From 'Cynodon dactylon' phytoplasma (GTDB lineage Bacteria > Bacillota_I > Bacilli_A > Acholeplasmatales > Acholeplasmataceae), in contig NZ_VWOH01000004.1 of the NCBI RefSeq assembly GCF_009268075.1, positions 1 to 43,152 of the forward strand: DNA of 43,152 nt. Reading direction: 5' to 3'. The notes beneath the pieces were generated by a model, which saw only the letters and a program-made list of their open reading frames with translations, did no database searches and had not been told where the DNA came from. Shown here in pieces: positions 31,183 through 41,535 of this stretch. The position numbers and the translations under genes are program-made. The first letter of the stretch is position 1. The number at the start of each line of letters is the position of its first letter.

Positions 31183-32853
31183 TTATTTTGGTTGTTCTAT
31201 TTTTAAAAGTTTGTTTTCAAAATAAATGTTATTTTTGGATTTAATTTTGTCTACTAAATTATCGGATACTTCGAAAATAGTTTTATCATAATAATGTTTT
31301 ATGTTTCCAATATTTCTTGTGAAAATATTAAATTTTTCATCCATAATTTTTAACAATAACACAGGATTATTAATTCCATCTTGTTTTCCTAAATTAATGA
31401 TTAATTCCGTCATATTTTTTCTTTTATTTTTAAAATTGATGTTTTTATTTGGAAGATTATTTTGATATTTTTTATTGAAATTATTGTAATTAAAATTTTC
31501 TCTTTTATAGATAAAATTATTTTTCATTTCATGTATTGGTTCGTATTCTTTTTGTGGAGGCCTTAAATATTTTAAAAGTCCATTAATAATTTGTCTTTCA
31601 TTAAATTTTTTTAATAAAGAATCTATTAAAAAATTATTATTTTTTTTGATTTCATCTTTAGATATAGTTTCATCTTCTATTAATTTATTTATTTTTTCTT
31701 CAAAATCAATTTCTTGAACTTTTTGTATTTCTTCTATAGTTGGTATATTTAAAAAAACTATCTTTTCTTTTAAATAATTTTCTAATTTTTTTAATCTACC
31801 TATTTTTGTATTATTTATAAAACTATAAGCTAATCCTGTTTTACCTGCTCTTCCTGTTCTTCCTATTCTATGTACATAAATTTCATCTTCATGAGGTAAG
31901 TCATAATTAATAATCATTTTAATATCTGAAATATCCAAACCTCTAGCTGCTACATCTGTAGCTACTAATATTTTTATATTTTTTTTTCTGAAATTATCCA
32001 TTACATATTTTCTTTGGTTTTGTTTTAAGTCTCCATGAATAGCATTGACTAGAAAATTTTCATTTTGTAAATAATTAGAAATATTGTCAACATCTTTCTT
32101 AGTATTAGCAAAAATAATGACAGAATCAGGATTTTTTTGGTCTAAAAGTCTTACTAGAAGTTTATTTTTGTTAAAATCTTTTACTATAAAATAAAATTGT
32201 TTTATAGATTGTACTGCTATATTATTTTGTTTTATTTTTAAAATTTGAGGATTTTTTTGATATTTAGAAGCTATTTTTTTAATCGTAATTGGAAGAGTAG
32301 CTGAAAATAATACAGTTTGTCTTTCTTTAGGAATGTTTTTTAATATAGTTTCTAAAGCTTCTTGAAACCCCATTTTTAACATTTCATCAGCTTCATCTAT
32401 TGTAAAAATTTTAATTTCTGATAAATCAACTTTTTTTCTTTCTAATAAATCTATTATTCTGCCGGGTGTAGCTATTATAATATGTGGTTTATTTTCTAAA
32501 GCTTTAAATTGTTTTGTATAAGATTCTCCACCGCATATAACTGTTATTTCAACTTCTTTGTTAAATTTTAATAATTTTTTCATTTCATGAAATACTTGTA
32601 TGGATAATTCTCTTGTAGGACACAATACTAAAGATTGAGTTTTTTTTATTTTGACATCTATTTTTTCAATTATAGGAATACTAAAAGAAAAAGTTTTACC
32701 TGTCCCTGTTTGTGATTGAGCTATTATATCGTTTCCTTTTATCATTTCTGGTATTACTAATGTTTGGATAGGAGTTGGATGTTCAAATTTTAATGCTTTT
32801 AAAGCATCTTTAGTTTGTTGTAGTAAATTCAATTCTTGAAATGGAATACTCAT
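31183..32853 (-). CDS. DEAD-box ATP-dependent RNA helicase with DbpA-like C-terminal domain
   Basis: Unwinds RNA in ribosome assembly or RNA decay. The 556-residue product has all the helicase motifs: Q motif PTPIQTL, I AQSQTGTGKT, Ia PTRELS, Ib TPGR, II DEAD in IDEADEMLKMGF, III SATLP, IV IIFANT, V ARGLDI and VI HRIGRTGRAGKTG. After an Asn/Lys-rich linker (about 455-480) comes a C-terminal RNA-binding domain like that of DbpA/CshA (LIINLGKQDGINNPVLLLKI). It resembles CsdA/DeaD/CshA type enzymes; exact member not decided. Confidence 0.93.
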   Translation of the reverse strand: MSIPFQELNLLQQTKDALKALKFEHPTPIQTLVIPEMIKGNDIIAQSQTGTGKTFSFSIPIIEKIDVKIKKTQSLVLCPTRELSIQVFHEMKKLLKFNKEVEITVICGGESYTKQFKALENKPHIIIATPGRIIDLLERKKVDLSEIKIFTIDEADEMLKMGFQEALETILKNIPKERQTVLFSATLPITIKKIASKYQKNPQILKIKQNNIAVQSIKQFYFIVKDFNKNKLLVRLLDQKNPDSVIIFANTKKDVDNISNYLQNENFLVNAIHGDLKQNQRKYVMDNFRKKNIKILVATDVAARGLDISDIKMIINYDLPHEDEIYVHRIGRTGRAGKTGLAYSFINNTKIGRLKKLENYLKEKIVFLNIPTIEEIQKVQEIDFEEKINKLIEDETISKDEIKKNNNFLIDSLLKKFNERQIINGLLKYLRPPQKEYEPIHEMKNNFIYKRENFNYNNFNKKYQNNLPNKNINFKNKRKNMTELIINLGKQDGINNPVLLLKIMDEKFNIFTRNIGNIKHYYDKTIFEVSDNLVDKIKSKNNIYFENKLLKIEQPK

Positions 32854-33703
32854 TTTATTTTTTTTACCTCTATTTTGTTTTAAATAATTTATTGAAAGTA
32901 AAATTTATTTTTTTTAAATTTTTTTTATTTATTTAAATAAATAAAAAAAATAAATATTAAAAAAAATTGAAAATAAAAAACAAATTTTTTATAAAAAAAT
33001 ATTAAAATAGTTTAATTAAAATTATTAATATATGAATTTTTATTATTTTTTAAATTTTTAACAAAAAAAACAAAAAATAATTTTCATATTATATTTGGAT
33101 GTATTTCAATTATATTTATTTTTACATTACATTGATTTCGATTTATAGATCATTTTATATTTTTTTTATATTTTTATTTTTTCTCTTTTTGTTTATTGAA
33201 TTTTTTTATCAAAAAAATATTATAAAAAATTAAAAAAAATGATTAGATATTCCTTTATAAATGTGAGATAAATTTGGCTATAATTATGCTTAATATTTTA
33301 ATAAATAGTTTGTTTTTTAAAATAGATTCATAATATTTTTTAATTTTATGAACTATATTCTATAAAATTTCATAAATTACTTTTCAAATATAAATATAAA
33401 TTATTTATCTTTCTTTTTATTTGTTTATAAAATTTATTATATAATTATATATAAATATTATACAAAATAAAGTATAAATTATAGAATTTTTCTCAAATAT
33501 AATATGTATAATTATTTTAAATTAAATTATTTTAAATTAATTTTATTTAATACTTTTTCATATTTTATCATTAATTTATTAATTAATATATATCTACTTA
33601 GAGTAATTAATGCGAAAAGATTTATAATATTTTTGTTATATTGATATATTTAATTTCTAGTTTATTTATTTATTTTTTTAATTTTATTTAATTTTAAAGG
33701 GTA
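32854..33703. other. 850-bp A/T desert between divergent genes
   Basis: Separates the minus-strand helicase gene from plus-strand engB. It is almost pure A/T in long runs, with no open frame worth calling, no tRNA and no clear repeat. Promoters for both sides must lie here but none can be singled out. Confidence 0.6.
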
Positions 33704-34303
33704 ATGATGATTAAAAAATCTTTATTTGTTAAAAGTGTTAGTAATTATAAAAATAATTTTGATCCTAGTTTTCCAGAAATTTTATTAATTGGTCGTAGTA
33801 ACGTAGGAAAAAGTACTTTTGTGAATTTATTGACAAATAGAAAAAAACTTTCTTTTGTTTCTAAAAAACCTGGAAAAACGATTTGTTTAAATTATTTTTT
33901 ATTGAATGATTCTTTTTATTTAATAGATTCTCCTGGTTATGGTTTTCAAAAAAAAATTAAATTAAAGAAAAATATGATTTTTGATACTATTGATATTTTA
34001 TCAAAAACAAATTTTTGTAATAAAATTATTTTTCAATTAATGGATTTTCAAATCGGGCCTACTTTATTAGATTTAGAAATATATAAAAAATTAGTTGAAA
34101 ATAATCTTTATACTATTATTCTTTTTAACAAAAAAGATAAAGTTAATAAAAACCAAGTTTTAAATCAAATCAAAAAGAATGAAAAAATTTTTTTATCTTT
34201 TAATTTATCTTTTATTCCTAAGTTTTTTATAATATCTTGCAAAAAAAATGAAGGTATAAAAGAGGTTCAGGACATAATTAAATCTAGAATAAATTCATTT
34301 TAA
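33704..34303 (+). CDS. engB: ribosome-assembly GTPase EngB (YsxC/YihA)
   Basis: GTPase needed for late large-subunit assembly. The 199-residue product has G1 GRSNVGKS (28-35), the PGKTICLNYF switch region, G3 DSPGYGF, NKKDK as G4 and SCKKNEG as G5. GTP-binding motifs are complete. AAAGGG lies just before the tandem ATGs at 33704 and 33707. Stands alone before valS. Confidence 0.95.
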   Translation: MMIKKSLFVKSVSNYKNNFDPSFPEILLIGRSNVGKSTFVNLLTNRKKLSFVSKKPGKTICLNYFLLNDSFYLIDSPGYGFQKKIKLKKNMIFDTIDILSKTNFCNKIIFQLMDFQIGPTLLDLEIYKKLVENNLYTIILFNKKDKVNKNQVLNQIKKNEKIFLSFNLSFIPKFFIISCKKNEGIKEVQDIIKSRINSF

Positions 34304-34443
34304 TTAATACGAATATAAAGTTTTAAATTTTATTTTTTTTTTAAAAAAATATTATTTGATTATTTAAATTATTTTTAGTATTAAAAATAATTCAACATAT
34401 AAAATTAAATTTCGGGAGTTTTAGAATTTAGATAAATAGAAGT

Positions 34444-37056
34444 ATGATAAAAGCAAAATATGATTTTCATTCGATAGAAAAAAATAGATATCAAAAATGG
34501 TTAAAACAAAAATATTTCGATACAAAAATAACTAATATAAAAAACAAAACAAAAAATTTTACAGTTCTTTTACCTCCACCTAATATTACAGGAAAATTAC
34601 ATTTGGGACATGCTTGGAATAATATTTTACAAGATATAATTGTTAGACGTAAGAGAATGTTAGGTTTTAGTGTTTTGTTTCTTCCTGGTATGGATCACGC
34701 AGGTATAGCGACTCAAAAAAAAATTAAGGAGAAGTTGAAAGAAAACGGTTTCAAAGATGAAGAGATTACAAAAGATATTTTTTTAGAATACGTTTTCAAA
34801 TGGAAAGAAGAATATGCTAATAAAATTCGTAAACAATGGGCATATTTAGGTTTATCGTTAAATTATGAATTTGAAAGTTTTACTTTAGATAAAAAATTAA
34901 GTGATACAGTAGAAGAAGTTTTTATTAAGTTATATAAAAAAAAAATGATTTATCGTGATTATAAAATTATAAATTGGGATCCTTTATTAAAAACTACTTT
35001 ATCTAATATTGAAGTTAGACATAAAACAATATTAGGGAAGTTATTTTATTTAAAGTATATTTTATTAGATGAAAAAAACAATATAACTGATAATTTTGTA
35101 GAAGTAGCAACAACAAGACCTGAAACTATATTTTCTGATCAAGTTTTAATGATAAATCCTAAAGACTTAAGATATCAATATTTAATCGGTAGAAAAGTTT
35201 TAGTTCCTATTACTAAAAAAGTAATAAAAATTATAAGTGATGATTTTGTTGATATAAATTTTGGAACTGGTATCTTAAAAGTTACACCTGCACATGACGA
35301 AAACGATTTTAAGTTAGGTAAAAAATATTCTTTAGACATTATTCCTTGTATTAAAAGAGATGGAAATATGGATGAAAAAGTAGTTTTATCACAATATCAT
35401 AATTTACATTTTTTGGAATGCAGGAATCAAATAGTTGTCCATTTAAAAGAAGAAGGTTTAATATCTAAAATAGACGATTATAATCATTCTGTTGGTTTTT
35501 CAGTTCTATCTGATTCCATGATAGAACCTACTTTATCTATACAATGGTTTATGAAAACAAAAAAAATTGTCGCTTTAGTTTTAAAAAAAAATAAAATTAA
35601 TTTCTTTCCTTGTAGATTTAAAAAGGTTTTTGAAAATTGGTTAATTAATTTAGAAGATTGGTGTATATCTCGTCAATTATGGTGGGGACATCCTATACCG
35701 GCTTGGTATAATGGAAATAAAATTAAAGTCCAAAAGGAACAACCAAATTTGGATTTTAAAAGAGATTCTGATGTTTTAGATACTTGGTTTTCTTCATCTT
35801 TATGGCCTTTAAGTACTTTGAATTGGTCGGAAAAGAATGTTAATAATTTTTTTAAAAATCATTTTCCTACAAATATTTTAGTTACTGGGTATGATATTCT
35901 TACATTTTGGGTTTCTAGAATGGTTTTACAAAGTGTTTTTTTAACTAAAAAAATACCTTTTTATAATGTTTTATTACATGGTTTAGTTAAAGATTCTAAA
36001 GGACAAAAAATGTCTAAATCTAAAGGTAACGGTATTGATCCTATAGATATTATTAATAAATACGGTTCAGATTCTTTAAGATGGTTTTTAGCTACTAATT
36101 CTTCTTTAGGTTCAGATTTATTTTTTAATGAAATTAAAGTTATATCAAGTTGGAATTTTATAAATAAATTATGGAATATTAGTCGTTTTATGAAAATAAG
36201 TTTTTCTAGTTTTGAAACTAATTTTTATGAAAATTATTTATTGTTAAATGAAAAAGCTTTATTATCAAAATTGTCTCAATTAATTAAAAAAATTGATTTA
36301 CTTTTTGAAAAATATGAATTCAGTATTATAGGAAATCTTCTATATAATTTTATCTGGGATGATTTTTCTAATTGGTTTATAGAATTTTTTAAATTAATAT
36401 CTACTAATAAAAAAAATTTTTATTTAAATTCTCAAAAATTTTTTGTTTATATTTTTAAAAATATTTTAAAATTATTACACCCTTTTATACCTTTTATTAC
36501 AGATAAAATTTATGAAGACTTTTTCTATAATGAAATTTCTATTATTAATTCTGAATGGCCTAGGATTAATTTTTTTGATAAAAAGTCTTTAGATTGTTTT
36601 TCTCTTTTACAAAAAATAATTATAAAAATACGTAATTTTAAGCAATCTTATAATATTGCTAAAAATTCAATAATATTATATATAAAGACTAACAAAAGTC
36701 TATTAAAAGAGATAAGTTTATTTAAAGATATATTAGAATTATTTTTAGAAGTTTCTGAAATAAAGTTTGTGAGTAAATTAAAAAATCAAAATTACTATCT
36801 TTTATTTGCAAAAAAAAATATATTTATTTTTATAGATAAAGAATTTTTTTCTACAATAAGTATTAATAAACAAAAAAAAGATTTTGGTTTACAAAAAGAT
36901 TTTCTTTTAAAAGAAATAAAAAGAAGCGAAAATATTTTAAGTAATCAACTTTTTTTGCAAAAAGCAAATACAATTAAAGTACAGGAAGAAAAGAAAAAGT
37001 ATAAAGAATATTTGGAACAATATAAAGAATTAATAAAGATTAATAATCAAAATTAA
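34444..37056 (+). CDS. valS: valyl-tRNA synthetase
   Basis: Class Ia synthetase charging tRNA-Val, with an editing domain that removes Thr-tRNA. The 870-residue product has the HIGH motif HLGHAWN in PPPNITGKLHLGHAWN, editing-domain features (ATTRPETIFSDQVL, TPAHDENDF), WCISRQLWWGHPIPAWY and the KMSKS motif in GQKMSKSKGNGIDP. A C-terminal coiled-coil arm (KRSENILSNQLFLQKANT...) ends the protein. The leader 34304-34443 has no recognisable T-box. Confidence 0.97.
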   Translation: MIKAKYDFHSIEKNRYQKWLKQKYFDTKITNIKNKTKNFTVLLPPPNITGKLHLGHAWNNILQDIIVRRKRMLGFSVLFLPGMDHAGIATQKKIKEKLKENGFKDEEITKDIFLEYVFKWKEEYANKIRKQWAYLGLSLNYEFESFTLDKKLSDTVEEVFIKLYKKKMIYRDYKIINWDPLLKTTLSNIEVRHKTILGKLFYLKYILLDEKNNITDNFVEVATTRPETIFSDQVLMINPKDLRYQYLIGRKVLVPITKKVIKIISDDFVDINFGTGILKVTPAHDENDFKLGKKYSLDIIPCIKRDGNMDEKVVLSQYHNLHFLECRNQIVVHLKEEGLISKIDDYNHSVGFSVLSDSMIEPTLSIQWFMKTKKIVALVLKKNKINFFPCRFKKVFENWLINLEDWCISRQLWWGHPIPAWYNGNKIKVQKEQPNLDFKRDSDVLDTWFSSSLWPLSTLNWSEKNVNNFFKNHFPTNILVTGYDILTFWVSRMVLQSVFLTKKIPFYNVLLHGLVKDSKGQKMSKSKGNGIDPIDIINKYGSDSLRWFLATNSSLGSDLFFNEIKVISSWNFINKLWNISRFMKISFSSFETNFYENYLLLNEKALLSKLSQLIKKIDLLFEKYEFSIIGNLLYNFIWDDFSNWFIEFFKLISTNKKNFYLNSQKFFVYIFKNILKLLHPFIPFITDKIYEDFFYNEISIINSEWPRINFFDKKSLDCFSLLQKIIIKIRNFKQSYNIAKNSIILYIKTNKSLLKEISLFKDILELFLEVSEIKFVSKLKNQNYYLLFAKKNIFIFIDKEFFSTISINKQKKDFGLQKDFLLKEIKRSENILSNQLFLQKANTIKVQEEKKKYKEYLEQYKELIKINNQN

Positions 37057-37171
37057 TATTTTTTTGGATTTAATTATTTATTAAAATTTTAATTTTTGTT
37101 TTATTAATATTTTATTAATTTTAATTAATAATTAGTATTATAATCTATATACAGTAAAAGAAAGTTTCGGT

Positions 37172-37954
37172 ATGTTTTTTAATAAAAATATATTTTATGT
37201 TAATTTTAAAAATGCTAAAAATGCAAAAGCTAATATAATATTTACTCATGGTTTAGGAGAAAATACAAAAGATTATGATCATATTTTAGATTTTTTTCAT
37301 TTTCATAACTACAATATTTTGTTATATGATGTTAGAGGTCATGGAAAGAGCGGAGGAAAAAGAGGAGATATTGAAAATTTTAATATCTTTTTAGATGATT
37401 TAAAATATCTTGTATATTTTGTTAAACAAAAAAATAATTTAAAAATTTTTTTGATGGGACATAGTATGGGCGGTATTATTGTTAATAGTTATTTAGTCAA
37501 ATATGGAAATATTGACGGAGCAATAATAAGTTCAGCACCTATTTTGTTTAATAGAAATATAAGATATTTAAGATATCCTTTTTATTTTTTTAGTTTTTTT
37601 AAAAAAAAAAAACTTAATTTTTCTTCTCCCTATATTTCTCATATTCCTTTGAATCAAGGATATTATCCTTATCGTTTAGATTATGTTGCAATTCGTTTAT
37701 TAAGAAATTTACTTTTGTTAAATTTAATGTATTTGAAAAAAAATATTTCTGCTTATTTTACAAATGTTTTGTTTTTATACAGTATCAAAGATAAAATAGT
37801 TCCTTATGGGAATATAGAGGATTTTTTTATTAAAATATCTTCAAAAGATAAAACACTATTTTCTTATACAGAAAGTTATCATAATTTATTTCATGATATT
37901 GAAAAAGAAAAAGCTTTAGAAGATGTTCTATTATGGTTAGAAAAAAGAATATAA
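37172..37954 (+). CDS. alpha/beta hydrolase, monoacylglycerol-lipase/lysophospholipase type
   Basis: Probable esterase acting on lipids or lysolipids. The 260-residue product has the oxyanion strand HGLGE (26-30), RGHGKSGG (55-62), nucleophile elbow GHSMGG with Ser98, a distal Asp in YSIKDKIVP and the catalytic His in SYHNLFHD near 240. There is no signal peptide, so it acts inside the cell or is membrane-associated through the lid. A ribosome site AAAGAAAG precedes the ATG. Could mobilise host-derived lysolipids. Confidence 0.85.
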   Translation: MFFNKNIFYVNFKNAKNAKANIIFTHGLGENTKDYDHILDFFHFHNYNILLYDVRGHGKSGGKRGDIENFNIFLDDLKYLVYFVKQKNNLKIFLMGHSMGGIIVNSYLVKYGNIDGAIISSAPILFNRNIRYLRYPFYFFSFFKKKKLNFSSPYISHIPLNQGYYPYRLDYVAIRLLRNLLLLNLMYLKKNISAYFTNVLFLYSIKDKIVPYGNIEDFFIKISSKDKTLFSYTESYHNLFHDIEKEKALEDVLLWLEKRI

Positions 37955-38050
37955 CATAAAATAATAATACAAAAAATTAAGATAATTAATATATTATTTT
38001 TTTTTAAGATTTATTTTATTTTTTACAAAAGAGGTTTAATTAGATAATAT

Positions 38051-40858
38051 ATGAATAAAAAAAAAGAAGTTTGGAAAATTAGTAGTTTATCAACACAAGA
38101 AACATTTACATATTTAAATTCTAATTTAATAGGTTTATCTTCTGATGAAGTTATTAAAAGACAAAAAAAATATGGTTTGAATATAATTAAAAAAAATCAA
38201 AAAGAGAATATTTTTAAAAAATTTATTAAACAATTTACATCTATTTTTGCTATTTTATTGTTATTATCTGGTTTTTTGGCTATTTTGATCAAAGAATATC
38301 CTATAGGAATATCAATAATTTTAGTTGTTATTGTGAATGGTATTTTTGCTTTTTTTCAAGAAAGAAAAGCAGATAAAATTTTGTCTTCTTTAACTGATAT
38401 GATTCCTAAAAAAATTCAGGTTTATAGAGATGGTAAAACAGAAATTATTAATACTAAAGAATTAACTATTGGTGATGTTATTTTTTTAGAAATAGGAACA
38501 ACTATTCCGGCAGATGCTAGACTTATTGAGTCTAATAATTTTTTTGTTGATAATTCAATGTTATCTGGAGAAAGTATTCCTTTAAATAGAACTTGTGAAC
38601 CTAATACGAATCAAAAAAAAGTTATTTCTGAAATACCTAATTTAGTTTTTGCTGGAACTACAGTAGCTCATGGAAGCGCAAAAGCTATTGTTTATTCTAT
38701 AGGTGAAAATACTCAAATAGGTGAAGTATCTTTTTTAGCCCACAATATTCATAAAGGGGTTAATACATTAGAAAAAAAAATTAATAATTTTATTAAAAAT
38801 ATTAGTATTATTGCTTTGTTTTTATCTATTTTTGTTTTTTTGGTTTGTGTTTGGCGTTATTCTTTTGGTATTAATAAATTTTCTTTTTATGTTCTTTTTA
38901 AAGATGTTTTAAAACCATCTATTATAGCCGCTTTAGGTATGTTAGTAGCTAACATTCCCGAAGGTTTATTACCTACTATTAATTTAAGTTTGGCTATTGG
39001 TTCTCAAAGAATGGCTAAACAAAAAGCTTTAATAAAAAAGTTGTTTTCGGTAGAAACATTAAATTCCGTTACAGTTATATGTACTGATAAAACAGGTACT
39101 TTAACAGAAAACCAGTTAACATGTAGAAAAATATTATTTCCTTGTGGTTGTGTTGATATTACAGGTAATGGTTTTCAAAAAAAAGGTTCTTTTTTAAATT
39201 TAAACAAACAAAAACATAATAAAATTTTGAATAAATTATTTATTGCTTCAATACTTTGTTCGGAAGCTGATCTAATTAATAATAATAATAATATAAAAGA
39301 TGAATATAAGATAATTGGTAATCCTACTGAAGGTTCTATACTAATTGCTGCTGCTAAATATGGTTTAAATATTCAAGAAATTAGAAATAATTTTTTTATT
39401 AAAAAAATAAACCCTTTTTCTTCAGAAATTAAAAAAATGAGTGTATATGTTAAAAATATATCTCAAAAAAAATATTATGATTTAAATTCTGATTATTTAT
39501 TTGTCAAAGGAGCTCCTAATATTATTTTAAGCGAATGTAATGCTCAATATAAAGATCAAAAAGTTTGTTCTTTATCTGATAAAGAAAAAAAATTTTTTAT
39601 CGAAGAAAACGAGAAATTATCACATCAAGGATATCGTATTTTAGCTATTTCTTATAGAAAAATAGATCAACAAAAAAATAATGAAGGTAATATGGTTTTT
39701 TTAGGTTTTTGTGTTCATTATGATCCTCCTAAAACGGAAGTACTTAATGCAGTTAGACTTTTGTTAAAGGCTGGTTTGAAAATTACTGTTATTACTGGAG
39801 ATTATGGTCCTACTGCTGTTTCTATAGGAAAGCAAGTTGGTATTGCTGAAAATGGTTTTTTAAATATAGATGGAACCGAAATAGAAGAAATGGAACAAAA
39901 AGAATTAGAAAAAATATTGAATACTAATGTACCTATATTTTTTTCTAGAACTACTCCTAAACATAAATTAAGAATTGTAGAAGCTTATCGTTCGAATAAA
40001 GAAATAGTAGGTGTAATTGGAGATGGAGTAAATGATATTCTAGCTTTTAAGGCTGCTCATATTGGTATTGCTATGGGTAAAACAGGAAAAGATGTTGCAC
40101 GAAATTATGCAGATATGATTTTGTTGGATGATAATTTTTCTACTATTCCAAAAGCTGTTTTAGAAGCAAGAGGTATTTATTCAAATATTAAAAAGTTTAT
40201 GTTTTATGTTTTAAGTTCTAATGTTCCTCAATTATTTCCTATTATTGTTATGGCATTGTTTCGTATTCCTCTTTATTTAAATGTTATGCAAATTTTAGCT
40301 ATAGATTTAATTACAGATTTATTACCTGCTATATCACTAGGAGCTGAAGAACCAGAATCGAATTTGTTAGAACAAAAACCTATTAAAGAAACTGATAGTT
40401 TATTAGATATTAAATTACTGAAAAGAAGTTATTGTTGTTTAGGATTAGTTGAAGCAATATTAGCTTTAATATTCTTTTTGTTATATGGTGGTTTTGATTT
40501 TTTTAATAAAAATATATCTTTAAAAGAAATATCTATTAATGAAAAATTTTTGTTTGCATCAACTATGGCTTTTGGTTCTGTGATTTTTTCTCAAATAGGC
40601 AATGTTTTTGCTTGTCGTTCTGAAAAACTTTATTTTTGGCAGACTTGGAATAAAAAAAATAAATTGTTATATATTGGTGTTTTTGTTGAACTTTTTTTGT
40701 TTATTTTAATTTCTCAAAATATTAATTTTTTAAATAATTTTTTCGGTACAGTTAAAATAGATTTTTTACATTATTTGATATTATTTTCTTGTACTTTTAT
40801 AATTTTATTTTTTGATACTATTTTTAAATTTTTATGTAAAATAAAATTCAAAAAATAA
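38051..40858 (+). CDS. P-type cation-transporting ATPase, P2 (Na+/K+ or Ca2+) type
   Basis: A 935-residue ion pump. Features in order: cytoplasmic N-terminus, two membrane segments (about 63-102), the actuator motif LSGESIP (171-177, SGES for the usual TGES), PEGL in the fourth segment (303-306), phosphorylated Asp346 in CTDKTGTLT, the nucleotide domain with a KGAPNIIL segment, hinge GDGVND near 658 and six C-terminal membrane segments. The stretch around IPEGLLPTINLSLAIGSQRMA resembles animal Na+/K+ and H+/K+ pumps more than the typical bacterial Ca2+ pump. Ion specificity is not proven. AGAGG precedes the start. Wall-less phytoplasmas need such pumps for ion balance. Confidence 0.93.
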   Translation: MNKKKEVWKISSLSTQETFTYLNSNLIGLSSDEVIKRQKKYGLNIIKKNQKENIFKKFIKQFTSIFAILLLLSGFLAILIKEYPIGISIILVVIVNGIFAFFQERKADKILSSLTDMIPKKIQVYRDGKTEIINTKELTIGDVIFLEIGTTIPADARLIESNNFFVDNSMLSGESIPLNRTCEPNTNQKKVISEIPNLVFAGTTVAHGSAKAIVYSIGENTQIGEVSFLAHNIHKGVNTLEKKINNFIKNISIIALFLSIFVFLVCVWRYSFGINKFSFYVLFKDVLKPSIIAALGMLVANIPEGLLPTINLSLAIGSQRMAKQKALIKKLFSVETLNSVTVICTDKTGTLTENQLTCRKILFPCGCVDITGNGFQKKGSFLNLNKQKHNKILNKLFIASILCSEADLINNNNNIKDEYKIIGNPTEGSILIAAAKYGLNIQEIRNNFFIKKINPFSSEIKKMSVYVKNISQKKYYDLNSDYLFVKGAPNIILSECNAQYKDQKVCSLSDKEKKFFIEENEKLSHQGYRILAISYRKIDQQKNNEGNMVFLGFCVHYDPPKTEVLNAVRLLLKAGLKITVITGDYGPTAVSIGKQVGIAENGFLNIDGTEIEEMEQKELEKILNTNVPIFFSRTTPKHKLRIVEAYRSNKEIVGVIGDGVNDILAFKAAHIGIAMGKTGKDVARNYADMILLDDNFSTIPKAVLEARGIYSNIKKFMFYVLSSNVPQLFPIIVMALFRIPLYLNVMQILAIDLITDLLPAISLGAEEPESNLLEQKPIKETDSLLDIKLLKRSYCCLGLVEAILALIFFLLYGGFDFFNKNISLKEISINEKFLFASTMAFGSVIFSQIGNVFACRSEKLYFWQTWNKKNKLLYIGVFVELFLFILISQNINFLNNFFGTVKIDFLHYLILFSCTFIILFFDTIFKFLCKIKFKK

Positions 40859-40901
40859 ATTTTATTTTTATTTTGATATTAATCTTAAAAAAGGTAAAAA
40901 A

Positions 40902-41471
40902 ATGAAACTTATTGTAGGTTTAGGTAATCCAGAAGATAAATATAAATATACTCCTCATAATATTGGATTTTTAATGATAGATTTTTTTTTAGAAAAAATA
41001 AAAGAAAAAAATATTTTATATGAAAAGAAAAAAGAATTTAATTTTTTTTATTTTATAAAATTTAATAATCAAAAAGTAATATTATTTAAACCATATAAAT
41101 TTATGAATTTATCCGGTATAGAAATTAAAAAAATAGTTTCTTTTTATAAAATAAATATAGAAGATATTTTAGTTTTAAGTGATGATATTTACTTAAAAAT
41201 AGGTGATTTTAAATTAAAAAGAAAAGGTGGTTATGGTGGTCATAATGGTTTAAAAAATATTATAAATAATTTAAAAACAGAATGTTTTAAAAGATTAAAA
41301 ATTGGTGTTGGTTATGATGAAAAAATAAGAATCGAAGAATATGTATTAAGATCTTTATCCAATTATCAAATTCAACAAATTATGAATAATTTCGATTTTT
41401 TATCTCAAGTTTTGTTTTTGTTTATAAACGGAATGCCTTTTGATCAAATAATTAGTTTTTCTAAAAGATAA
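40902..41471 (+). CDS. pth: peptidyl-tRNA hydrolase
   Basis: Releases tRNA from prematurely dropped peptidyl-tRNA. The 189-residue product begins MKLIVGLGNPEDKYKYTPHNIGF with the catalytic His in PHNIGF, then KPYKFMNLSG, the Asp in LSDDIYLKIG and RKGGYGGHNGLKNI. All signature residues are present. The site AAAAGG lies before the ATG, and the gene starts 43 bases after the ATPase, suggesting co-transcription. Confidence 0.96.
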   Translation: MKLIVGLGNPEDKYKYTPHNIGFLMIDFFLEKIKEKNILYEKKKEFNFFYFIKFNNQKVILFKPYKFMNLSGIEIKKIVSFYKINIEDILVLSDDIYLKIGDFKLKRKGGYGGHNGLKNIINNLKTECFKRLKIGVGYDEKIRIEEYVLRSLSNYQIQQIMNNFDFLSQVLFLFINGMPFDQIISFSKR

Positions 41472-41492
41472 AAAAAGATTTATAATTATAGT

Positions 41493-41516
41493 AAGGTTTT
41501 TTAAAAACCTTTTAGA
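41493..41516 (+). terminator. weak terminator after pth
   Basis: AAGGTTTT and AAAACCTT form an 8-bp hairpin with a short loop of T/A, followed by TTAG. The flanks lack a long T run, so it may rather be a leader hairpin of the next gene. Confidence 0.4.
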
Positions 41517-41535
41517 TTAGGAAAATATTTTTTAA

